From Montifringilla adamsi (lineage: Eukaryota; Chordata; Aves; Passeriformes; Passeridae): DNA of 64,000 nucleotides. Location of the stretch: assembly GCA_017590115.1 (NCBI GenBank), contig JAGGNK010010225.1:124001-188000 (forward strand), read 5' to 3'. The position numbers and the translations under genes are program-made. Shown in pieces: positions 45,475 to 57,306 of the stretch (the stretch's first letter is position 1; each line of letters begins with the position of its first letter). Under the pieces are notes generated by a model, which saw only the letters and a list, made by a program, of their open reading frames with translations, ran no database searches and was not told the origin of the DNA.

Positions 45475-46720
45475 GCTGTCTTATGAATGCTTGGATTCAC
45501 AAAATTAGCCCTGTTACTATGGAAAAACATATAAATTTCAGTCAAGAGATGGATCAGATTTCTGCTACTGAAATGAAAAGCAGAATTAGCACAGCACTTC
45601 ATTCATCACATTGTGTACGTGTGGTTTTGAAATCACCTAGGTGAAAAAATCTAGGAAGAGAAGCAAACAAAATATGAAGTCTAGCATGTGAGAACAAGTG
45701 GCAACTCCATAAGGGTAGAGAAATGAGGTTCCATAGGGAGAAAAATGCTCTTATCTCTGAAATTGAGGTGAGAAGGTATAAGAAAGGCTCAGATTTCAGT
45801 GTGGGCAGGAGAAGATGGGTCTGGGAATAAAGGTGTTCTTTTGAGCTATGAGCAGAGACAGTAGGCAAAATTGTTTGCAGACAAGCTGCCAAAAGACAGG
45901 CTGAAAAGGGAGAAGTGAAGAGGAACAAGAGTCATCCCTTAGGACTGCCTGTAGAGAAGATATGGGGAAAATCAGTGAAAGAACGGCTGAAGAAGAAAAC
46001 CAGAGCAAGATGGGTCTTATGAACCTACTGAGAATTTTCAAGACAGTCTTTTTTTCCCTCTTTTTGGGAGAATTTTTGTGGTTTTCGTTTGTATATGCAA
46101 ATGTTTGCAGCCCTGCTTTAGATATCTGAGTATTTGCCTGAGGCTACAGTTCAGCCATTTGCAGAAAAGCTGAAAGTACTAAGATTTGCATCAGATCATT
46201 CATGAGTACAGGAATATTTTAAAACTAATTATGGATGTAAAATAATAAAAAAAGCTTGATACTTATTTCAAAATCAGGCCTTTTATAACTTTTGGTGAGT
46301 GTAAGGTAAGACTGTTATGGTAGAACAGCCACCCAAAACACTTGTATTTGAGAGACAGATATAATACTTGTCAGATAATTATTTGCTTCTTTTCTAGATG
46401 GTCTATAACCTAGGAATTGGGTGGCAGCTAGGACAGAAGAGTAAAAACTATAAGAATTAGAGCGATTAAGTGTCTGTGACCGGTATAGCACTGTATGAAT
46501 ATTTATACTTTGATTTACTCTGATTGACTAAGCATTCCTCTCTTTGTGTTACCATATTTTGGAAAGTTTGACTCCAGTTGCTTTGTTTCACTTCATAAAG
46601 TATACAGCAATATGTTACTGCTAAATGTTGGAAAAGATCCCTGTGCCTTATTTAACGTGGGGGAGATTTAGTGTATTCCAGCTGCCTTGCTGAGCACCAG
46701 CTTCTTGCCAGGATTGTTTG

Positions 46721-46738
46721 ATCACTGTGAACAGTGAT
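46721..46738. repeat. perfect inverted repeat, 8-bp arms
   Basis: ATCACTGT, a 2-base spacer GA, then ACAGTGAT. It lies in a low-repeat segment (about 46.6-46.97 kb) that looks less degenerate than its surroundings. Function unknown. Confidence 0.8.
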
Positions 46739-49700
46739 TGCATAAGGCGGGGTGGTTTTGTGTCTCTTCCTGCTGTTAGTTTTTAATATATTCCAAAGGC
46801 ATAATCGAAGTTAATGCTTAAAGAGGCACCAGAAGGGCTCGAAGGGAGCTATCAGCTTGTGGAAATCATCAACTGCAGACACCTTGCAATTGTGCCTACC
46901 TTTGGTTTATGTCTGTAGGCTATTTGGAAGCCTGAAATCGTGGCACTTCATCTCTGCCACTGAATTCACATGGGTACTGAGCTTAGTGGTCAGATTTTTG
47001 TAATGGGGAATGAGGATTAACATGGGAAAAGTACCCTAAAACAACTCACAGAAAGTAGTTCAACATACAGGAAGCTCTTCATAAGTCTTGCACACAAAGC
47101 AGTCTTTACACTGAGCATTTGAAACTTTCTGGTTTAAAATGTCTGTTTAGAAAGATAAGATGAGCAAGGTCACTAAAATCAAAGCAACCAATAGTTAGGG
47201 TCTGCCAAAAGTCTTTTTGTTAGCATTCTTTACAAAGTCTGTTAATTTTAATTCCTTGTGGTCTTTTAAAGAAAAAACTAATTTTGCTTTATTTAGCTGT
47301 GGTGCAGAGAATAATGAACATTTTATTCCTCTCAGGACATCTTGTAAAACTTTATTACAATTATTGCTGCTCTAGGTTTTATTATGAAAAGTATATATTA
47401 GATTTATGAACCTACTGAGCTTTTCTTCCCAGACAGTAAAACCATCCAAGAAGTCTGGTCACACTTCAGTGCCAATCATACCTTCTTTTAATGCTAACAG
47501 GAGAGACAATTAGTGTATGCATTGAAGGGAACAAAATACCTCTCAGATCCAAAAGTAGTGATATGTAAAGATTTTCAAATCACAAATGTGACCTCTGACA
47601 AATCTGAGTGAGGATTGTACTCCTTCTGAGGGCAGGTTTATCCTAGTCTGTTCTGCTGAAAGTCCTGTAAATTTGGACCATTTCCATTCAAATCTGGTTT
47701 CAGCATGTAAGTTATGTTACTGTCAATGGTTCATCTGAAATACAAGATTGTATTGTGGCTGCTTTCTGGTAAGGATCATTTACTGCCCACCCATTCTAAT
47801 AGTTGGTTCTTCTTTCTCTAGAGAAGTCCTGAGAATTCTTTTAGGGTACTTTTCCCATACAGAAAAATAATCCCCTTTTTGTTTTGGTGTTAGGTGCTAT
47901 AATACTTGGGAAATAAATGCTTAACAAGGCGCTTGTTAGGCAAAGGCCAAACAGGGCATATGACATACAATAATTCTATCTCCTGCTGAGGTTGTATGGA
48001 GAACCTCCTCAAAAAAAGTTCGTTCTGTTCACAGGGAAAAGTAGGAACTGAGGAAAAAAAACATCTGGAATAAAAATGTTTCTAAGGTGAGCTAATAAGC
48101 TGCTAGGAGAGTGCTAGGGAAGCACATGTCATATCTGTATAGAAAGCCCTTTTCACCTTCCACCTACATAGGGGAAATTTTCAAATAAAGCATGTCCATT
48201 AGATATTTTTCTACCTTTCAAAAATCTGTCTGTAGCAATTATATCATTGTTGTCAGCTTGTTTACTGCTTCATCCCTGCATGACCCAGGTTACAGGTGCT
48301 GATCACAGTGAAATTGGTGCAGTTGTGAGTGGGACACACAGCCATGCTTACCAGGGCTGTTCCATACACTGGGTTATAGGGCCTCTCTGTGTGTGTTTGA
48401 ATGGCTCTTTGCAGCCTGAAGCCTCCAGGCAGTACTGTTTCTTTTGTTTGGTAACCATGGGAAGGTTGCCCCTTCCTGTGCACTTCTAATGAGGTTAAAA
48501 CTTGGTTCTGCCATTCTTATCCATTTTCTTTTGCATCCAGTTGACTCCCATGGCTCTGTCCATCTGATCTGTTGGAGTAGCTGTGTCTTAGCACATGCAG
48601 TGTTTGGGTTTCTGCTGAGAAGTCTTCTTCCATATGTTTGTAAACCCCATTGTACCTATGATGCTCTTAATCCTAGCAAGATGCACTTAAGGTGACTTTA
48701 AAGGTTATTTTAAATTTATTTCCATATTAAGATCTTCATAAATAGGTCCCTTTCCAATGTGAATTTCCTACTTTTTTTTGGTAGGTCATGGTTAACAAGG
48801 TCTTCTTGAGAGACCTGCACTTTGCTTAAATTAGTAATCTATGCAGTGCTGTTTCTGCCTTGTTGATACTATTATAGAATGTGAACCTCATTACAATATT
48901 AATAGAAGAAGCTCCACAGCTTACAAGAAAGATCTTGGCATTGTTTCTGCATGCAAATAGATAATCACTTGATTTTAATTTTATTAATTAAAATCATTAC
49001 ATGAGAATTTGTTCTTAATATAACAATCACTTCCCCAGTGTCTGCTATTGCATTTGGGGGTGGAATGTTGGGTTTTCTTCAGACAGTTGTAACCTTCTGT
49101 TTCCTTCTGATTTCTTAAAAGTGTTGACTCTTAAATGCAAAGTGATGGATCTTTAGGGGAAGAAATTGCTTCTTATAGAATGTCTGCTCCATTCTGAGTT
49201 AAGGAAAAGTGAATAGCAGTGGATATTTTGATACTCTCTGAATTATTGTGGCTGTGTTCCCTAGATCAATAAGTTTTCAGTGACCTCTAATACTTGACTA
49301 CAGCTCTGCTTATACAGGTGTATTATAAACTGTAAAATAAGCCCTCAGTATCTCTGAAAGCCACTAGTGAAAGCAACTGAGCAGAACCTGTGAAGGAGAC
49401 CAAGTAAAGGTTAAAATACAAGGAATAATATAGTCAGACAAATCCATTAGTGCTTTTATTCTTTCACAGTTTAGCTGTCAGAGTGTTTGAAGCACTAGTA
49501 TGGAAAGATACAGTTTGTGGTCAACAGCAATAATTTCTGCAGGATTTTGACAAGCATGTTGCTTAAAAGGCAATTCAAGCAGTGTCAAATGATGATTAGA
49601 AAGGCATGAACTGAAGGATTTTATACTGTTCCCTAAGGGAAAGCTCATTTATTGTTGCTGTTTTCTTTGGGCTTTTGATTCCATGTAGAAAGAGACTGGC

Positions 49701-50609
49701 ACCAAGAACAAATTACGGCACAGGCTAGATGTGCTGGTTATTATCTTGATTGGGTGATTTCAGTCATACTTGATTAACTAAGCAATTCTACATTTTCCCT
49801 TCAATTTACTCACCAAATTAACGCCAGTGGAGCCAATCATTCCCTGCTTGCTTACCCTGGTGTTATTGAAGAGGTGTTTGCAAATGGAGTCCTTCTTGTA
49901 GAAAATGTTCAAAAATAAAGAAGAGGGACTCAACTTTTGCATGCCTTTAGTATGAATCAAAAGATACTTTCAAATTTCTCTTTCAGTAAGTTGTTTCCTT
50001 TTCACTAGGTCAAAACATTTTCCTGGAATCTGTAGAATAATTGCCTCACTCTTGGAGAAGGCCACTCTTTCTTTATAGCCTGAATAATATTTATTTATTT
50101 ATTAGCCACTTCAAGGATGTTATCATGTTGTGAATTTTCAGCAAAGTTCTTCTAGAGCTAAGTGTGCAGCTGATAATTTTAGATAATAGAAAGTTCCTTC
50201 TTGGTGCTTAAAAGAAAAAAAATAGGCTTAAATATTCGGATCAGGTGTATATTTAATAAGCTAAGAGAAATATTTGTTTAAGTGCATACTGCTTCATGAG
50301 CATAGGAGTTTTAATGCAGTCTTCAGAGAGAATGATGCATTATTTTGAGGATTATTATAAAATGGAACAACACACTGTGAAAGGCAGTGACTTAGACCTT
50401 CTTGCATAAATACCATCAAACTTTCATTTCAAGTAAATGTTTCTTTTCCTTTTTTTTCATATTGCCCTTTCTTTTCTACATGAGAGAGAGAAGTGCTATC
50501 ACAGGCACTACAATGATTATTAAAAAACTTTAGGTGCCTGTTTCATAAGGTTTACAGTGACTGTGGTGAATTTGCTGCAACCACTCACCCTGTTGTTTAT
50601 AACTACTAT

Positions 50610-50647
50610 AATCTGTAATTTAGCAATTAATCTGTAGTTTAGCAATT
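50610..50647. repeat. 19-base tandem duplication
   Basis: AATCTGTAATTTAGCAATT at 50610-50628 is followed immediately by AATCTGTAGTTTAGCAATT at 50629-50647, with one mismatch. Confidence 0.85.
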
Positions 50648-53092
50648 GGCTTATGTTATGAGTACTTCCTGAATTCACTAATTGTAGCAGTGTGTTCGGA
50701 ACCCTGACTTGTCTGAGTGTGTCAAGGACTGACCTGATCAATCTTCATAAGCTCTATACAGGTAGAGTGTAAGATTTAAGATGACCCCTAAACCAAAACT
50801 GATTCATTCTGTGTGTGTGTCATCTCAGTTTACAGATTCCTTTTTTTTTTCTCTTGCCATTCCTTAGTTTTATTCTTGCCAAAGCAGCTGAAGATGTTGG
50901 GGAAGAAAATACCATGTTGCAGTCAATATTTAGGAGAGAGAAATAGACTCAAGAAATGAACTTGATCCCATATCTGATGGAGTCAAGTGAACTCATTCCA
51001 GTGACTTTAATAGCCACTAGTTTGTTCTCCATTACAAGAATTGCTGGATATATAGCAAACTAATTGTCACATTAATTAATCTGGATTTGGGTTAATTGAT
51101 GTTTGTGATGTGCTTTGAAGATGAAAGAGCTCTCTAAATAACAAGTGTTGTCACAATAATTAAGGGTCCAAGTGAATTGCACAAGGAGAGATCATCTGAT
51201 ACACTGTCATTATAAAGAAAAGAGGTGATATTCGCATCTCCAAGGGCCTGGGTGCTGAAAAAGGTGGCAGAAGGTGGTAGAAGGCTGAAGAGCTGGTATA
51301 TTTAAATAAAATGGGCTGGGTAGTGAGGGACAGGAGTCTTTCTCCCAACCTTGGATGACTCTGACAGACCAAATTTCAGAGTTCACCCTGTGAAAAGAGA
51401 TTTTTACTTCCTGTTCCTTACCACAACCACCAGTTCCATGACATTTTGGGGAGAAATGAAATTTCCCCCTGACATTACAAGGAGAATTCATAGTCTGAAA
51501 CAAGGGCAGAGAGGACGAAAAACAAACAAAATATTTTGTGTGACTATGTTTGTCTGAATTAGGGGATCTGAGGAGTGTTTTCTCTGTTTCTCTTTTGCAA
51601 ATAAGAGGATTGCCTCCAGATAATTTGTACATTGCATTTCTTGTGAGCTTCCTTCAAATTGCCTACTGCTCCATGGTTCCATCCCAAGACAAATGAATAC
51701 AAGCTTCTACAGCTTTGCTGTGCAAGCCATCAGTATGAGAAACATTTTGAAGGGCTCTTTCTCATTATCTTTGAAAGTGACTTTTAATCCTCTGAAATGA
51801 AGCAGAGGCTCCTATAAGTGCTGCTGACTGCAATCCAAATCAGAGGTCTGGTTCCCTCACAGGGGAATAGCTGATAGAGCACTAAATCCCATCCCTGGGA
51901 CCATTTAAAATGAAACAAAGCACAACCCTGGTAATGAGGACCATTCCATACTGGAGGGTGGGCATATGGGATGCCAATTAATTAAATGACCTCTACATTC
52001 TTCCCAATTTTCATATCTCTGTGTTGATAGTGCACTGAACATCCTTACAGACCCCAGAATTAGCTCAGAGCTGCTTTCTGTATAAGTTTAGAAGCAAGTG
52101 TTACCATTTTGAATTAAAATAATAGAATGAAGCTCTGCTTTCACTAAAGCAGATCAGGATTAGGCATAGCTGTAACCCTGTAAAGCAGCTGAATATTGTA
52201 GTGAGAGAATTTTAAGTCTTGCGTATCTTGAAGAAAATCCATCATTTTCATGCCTTTGTGTCTACAGGACATTTTACTGTGTGACTTACAGCATCCTGCG
52301 ATATTAAAAATGGAAGTCTAACCAGTTTTTCATATTCTTTTTTTTTCATTTCTTTCTGTTGAGATTGTCTAGAAATTGCATTCCCTATTTTTTTCAATCT
52401 CATTTCAGTCTCTTATAAAGTAGCAAAGCCTCACGTTGGCTGACATATAATCAACTTACAAAGGCCTTTGGTTTCTTTCCAAATGTATTTTTTACTGTGT
52501 AAATTGAAAATTAGACACTCACAGAAATTCATTCCTTGTTGTTAAATCTTGTAATAAATGTAGTCATTGCAATGAACTACATACTTTAAACAGAAAGATT
52601 ACCTTAAAATTCTAATTTTAAATTGTATTTGATTGTTTATGTGCTAACATACTGCCATGTGAAAATGGCTACATGGTGCAGATAATAAAATATGTTTATT
52701 TGAAGTTGTAGTACTCTCAGAGAACCTAGCAGAGTCACATTTTAGGCAAAATAATACATTTGTTTTAAAAAAAAATTAATAGTATCTTCAGGTGCCTAAA
52801 TATGAGTTGTTTGTGATAGTCAAGGTACCACCAGGGCAGAAATAAGAAATAAGTGTGTCTAAATGCAAGTATTTTAGAAAACGTCTTATTACACAGTGGT
52901 TACTTGAAAAGTGTGAACATTGTCTCACACTGAAAATATGTATTTAGCCCTTCTGTACCAGGAATCTCATCTAACATGTATTCTGTTCAAATTTAGATTT
53001 GCATTTTTAGTTTACCAAAAACATGTTTTCTCCCAGCTGGATGTTATACACGTTTTGTAATGTGTAAGTACATGTGTATAATATATAATAAT

Positions 53093-53138
53093 CTATGTAT
53101 GTCAGGTGCATAATGTAATCTATATGCACCCGACATAG
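53093..53138. repeat. imperfect inverted repeat around 53.1 kb
   Basis: CTATGTATGTCAGGTGCATA at 53093-53112 pairs with TATGCACCCGACATAG at 53123-53138. The stem has 16 pairs, one of them a G-T wobble, a 4-base bulge in the left arm and a 10-base loop. It lies next to AT-dinucleotide-rich sequence. A small hairpin or transposon-terminus relic is possible; no transposase sequence is nearby. Confidence 0.75.
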
Positions 53139-55114
53139 CTAGTTATGCTTTGCAATAAAAAAGCTTTATCTGCCTTACCAAATCTAAATTAGTTACCCTA
53201 AGTTGGCCATGGTTTTCATGTATGCCGGTTCTCCCAATGATTTTGAAATTGCTCAATGGCAGTGCTCTGCAGGATTCCATGAAAAAAAAAACCAGCCCTC
53301 CTTGTGGTAATACTAGAGGAAACCACAGCTCCTGGGACCAGAGACTTCAGTGTGTTTACGGGTAGCTGTTGTTCTGTTAGTGTGTTACAGCTGCTAAAGC
53401 ATGCCAGGGAAGTTTTGCCACAGTGTTTGCTATCACTACTTCGGAGCTTTGAGCAGGATTTGATGTTAGGATGAAGCTCCTTTGGGGCACCTCCATCCCA
53501 GTACCCCCGAGACAAAGAGAAATCGAGAGCTGCTTGTTCACTAGGGACAGTAGAGTTATTTTAATGGCCTGCTCACCAGGAGCAATGCCACAGCTTGTCC
53601 CTTAGGAAGCCTTGGGAGGATGGTGTTCTCTTGGCCTCTCACCTGCTGAGCTGCCGCTGTGCCAGCCCCAGCTCTTGTGCTCTTCAGGGCCCCTCTATGA
53701 CCAGCCAGCTGAGGCGCAGCCATCCTTTCCCTTTCCATTTAGCTGCTCCCACCATGCTATTGATAGAAGTTTTGCTCAACAGAATTGCTCAAAGCTTGGT
53801 GTGTTTAGCTCATTGCTGCCACAGAACACCTCAAAGGATTTGCAAGTGGCTTTGAGCATAAGACTGCTTTGTGATCATAGAGATGTTTTGTGTCCTGAGC
53901 ATGACAGCCACTGTATCTGCTTTGCCTGAGATTAGCAAAGTGACTGTTTCCTTTCACAAACATGCTAATCCCTCCTCTCCTGAAAAGCACATTAATTGCC
54001 CATGTATTCTTGAATGGAAGAGAAGGTAAGTAATGCTAGAAATCATTTCTCAGTAGTGCCAGTAAGGCTGTCGAGTCTTCTAGCCTGCTTTTAGAAGAGA
54101 TGATATAAAAGACTGTGGCTGGCCTGCCCATATACTCCAAATTTCCTTGGTCTGAAGTTACAATATAGGAACAGCAACAGCATCAGCAGTTGATCTCTTA
54201 GACAACCCTAGATATGAAATGCCTAAGGTTTGTTTAGATATACTAATCATGTCTTACACTGTTGACCATTAGTGTAAGGTACTGAGACTTTTCTCTAAAG
54301 TGTGTCTGAAGCAGAGTGCTATAGCAGACAGGATCCTGGCTCAGGCATCCACAAGTTCTGATCAAATAAGGCTAACCTCTTCCTATGAAACAAATACAGT
54401 ATTTTCTGGAACAAAAACAGATCAAACGAAAAAGTACTCATACGTTTTAGCTATCGTGTAGTGAACTACTAGCCTAGAGGTGCTATTGAGTCTCCTTATT
54501 GATTTTATTTCTGAGAAATTCCAGGATTTGCTGATAGCAATTTTCTTTCTATGGTAGGAAAAGTTAAGGAGGTAGCTCTGAAGTCATGAATGACTTGGGG
54601 GAAATGATGAGGGAATGGTTTGATTATTTGTCCTCAGGACACATGAATTTGAAAATCACTATGACCAGGCACAAAGGTATTTCTCAGGCACAATTCAGTG
54701 ATGGGGCAGAGATATTTTGTCAAAGGATGTTGGGAGGCCAAAATCTGTCAATATGCTAAAAATTGGACTAGACAAATTCATGAGTGTTTATTGCATTCTG
54801 GTTTCCTTTAACAGCATCTATTAGATGCTCTTTCCAGCTTCACAAGAGTGCAAAGTTGTTCACTGCCAATAACCATGAAAATGTGGTGAAGTCAAGAGGA
54901 ATATTCCTTTCTCTAGGTGTTCACTAGCATCTGACGGAAAGATGATACTGGTACCATGTACTTTTATTATTTTCTTATGATGAATACTTATAGCTTTCAA
55001 AATGAAGTTTAAGCTTCATTTTTCGCTGATTTTCATTTGAAGAACCTTTAAATGATTAGGGCTTCATTATCTGAGAAACTGCATATTCATAGCAAGCAGC
55101 TATGTGATATTGAT

Positions 55115-55138
55115 TTGCATATTGCCTTGCATATTGCC
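55115..55138. repeat. 12-base perfect tandem duplication
   Basis: TTGCATATTGCC occurs twice head to tail. Local duplication in intronic DNA. Confidence 0.85.
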
Positions 55139-55644
55139 AGTAGGTCATGCTGCAAGTTTTTTTTTAATTCTCCAGTAAAATTTTATGAAAAGGTAAATGG
55201 ATTATTTAGGGCTGAAGTGCATCTCATTTGCTTTGTATGAACACATAGATAAGCCAGTCTAGTTCTTTACTATTTTGTGGCAGTGGCAGTAGAGCATAGG
55301 GAATTCTCTGTATGCCTTCAAATACTCATCCTGATTCAAATACTGACCCTGGTTACACATGCACAACCCTCTGCTGCCTTCCTTTCTTGTACATATCACC
55401 TTATACATTTTTTATAAAAATACTGCCCTTCAACAGAATCTCTGTTTGATATCAGCTACTTCTGTTTTTTTAATGAATCCATTTCTAGTTGCAAGCAAAA
55501 CATCTGAGAGTCTGGTGACTAATGTCTGGAAAGGCAGGTTTATTTTTACAGGCTAATTGAGAAGTAGCTACTCACATTAGGGAGACACAATTGTTCTCAC
55601 AGACAGACAGCAGTGTTTCAGACCCTTGCGCTTCAAAATATTGC

Positions 55645-55658
55645 AAAAAAAAAAAAAA
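55645..55658. repeat. poly-A tract (14 A)
   Basis: Fourteen A followed by GCTTTATT. Intronic homopolymer. Confidence 0.85.
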
Positions 55659-57244
55659 GCTTTATTACAGTCATGCCAGAAATGAGTCCTTAATTTTTGA
55701 CTAGTATAAAATATGGGAACAAAATATTACCAATTTTCAGATATCAAGAGTATTTTTTCATAATACCACAAGTATTATGCATGAATAAAAAGGAACTGGG
55801 AGAGGGGGGTTGTGTGAACATTGCTTCAGATTGATGATAAATGTAATTAATAAATGAGTTATGTTGATCCAATCCGTGCTGAAAGTGATCACCCAAATGT
55901 TTTGTGATACTGACACTAAGAAAGAAAGGTGAAAGGACACAACCAGATTATCTGACAGGGATACCTGTGAGGAAGGTGTGTCCTTCCTCTCTAGGTGTGT
56001 GCTCTCCACCACTTTGAGCTGTCTGGGGAGAGTCAGGATCCAGCCATGGGGGACTTCACCTTGTGGTAGTCCTGGGTGAAGCCTAAATGCCTTCCAAATT
56101 CCTCCTGAGTATGGGATCCCTGTGCTCATACCTCTTCCCTCCCTTGCCCCTCTCCTGGGAGCCTTGGATGCCCCAGCTCTGACATCTGGCAGAGGCTGGC
56201 TGAGGTGGGGAAGCAGACGCATGATTTTGCTCCAGCCATTCCCCATGCCATGCTGGGTGTGAGGAATTGGGGCAGATGAAAGCTTACCAGCCCTGGGGAG
56301 GACAGAGGTGAAACAGACTGGGCAGCAGAAGGTGCCACATGTGTTAGAACTGAGGCTGTGGGAAGCATCAGTCCCGTGTGTCGCTGTGGACACCCGAAAC
56401 TGTGAGTCTGCTGCGGTGTCATGTCCTGCCCCTGTAACCTTGTCTTGTGCTGTGCTGAGGCTGTGTTAAGAGTGTGAGATTCATCAGAATGCAGTGTGTG
56501 TTTCTCCAAGCAGACTTATGAATATGCAAAACTTGCACAAAATAATTAAAAATCACTAACTCATACTCATAATCATCTCATGCGCATTTTAAAATTTAGA
56601 ATTGTGATTTTAGTAGCCTAAATTTGTTTGTTCACAGCTCTTGAACTCTTAATCTCCTTAAGAGCTTTAAATCCTCTACACTACATAGCTTTAAGGTGAC
56701 CTGCAAAAGTAAAATACAGGATCCTGGTAATGTGATGTTCCCTGCATGCTCTCCTAGTCTGACTTGCTCCCATTTTCCTGGCTGTTCAGAGCATTAAGCA
56801 TGTACTTGTAAAGTTGTTGACATTTGAGTTCTTTCCTTCGATCTTTAATGATACAGAAATAAGAGCCTGATCTGTCTTCTCTACAGCTTCTTGTGCTGAT
56901 TCCTTTGGCTGTTAATTTCCTTCATTCCTACAGAAGGCAAACCATCATTGTGATCACCACTTTGTCACTGTCACTGCCCTGTGCCCAGGGACAGGCTTGC
57001 CACCAAATTTAAGATCAAGATTAGTTGCAGGTTGGATATTCAGAGGAGGTTGGGATGTAAAAGTGAAGTTTGGGGAAAAGAATTAAACTGAAGGACACTC
57101 ATTTGTCAGTCTTGCATAGACTAGCATTCCTTCATAGGCAGAAACCTGAGGTTTTTTGTAAAACCAAGTGTTTTCACTACAGAGTATTACATTTAAGCAC
57201 TCTTTCATCTTAAAAGACATGCAGAGGTTTGCCTGTGGTTTCTT

Positions 57245-57306
57245 TTAGGTTAGGTTTGGTTAGGGTAAGGGGTTTTTTTGTTTTGTTTTTGTTTGTTTGT
57301 TTGTTT
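57245..57306. repeat. telomere-like short stretch and (GTTT)n tract
   Basis: 57245-57270 is built of TTAGG/TTTGG/TTAGGG-like units and is followed by T-rich sequence with GTTTT and then repeated GTTT units to 57306. The first part resembles a degenerate vertebrate telomere repeat but is only about four units long. Confidence 0.6.

Noticed and set aside
45599..46041. Two overlapping minus-strand open frames rich in leucine and serine
   Set aside because: They are the antisense of a purine-rich intronic stretch, which removes stop codons by composition. No homology recognised.
51210..51632. 140-codon minus-strand open frame
   Set aside because: Low-complexity serine/proline/phenylalanine content from pyrimidine-rich antisense of a purine-rich intron; no domain, and overlapped by open frames on the other strand.
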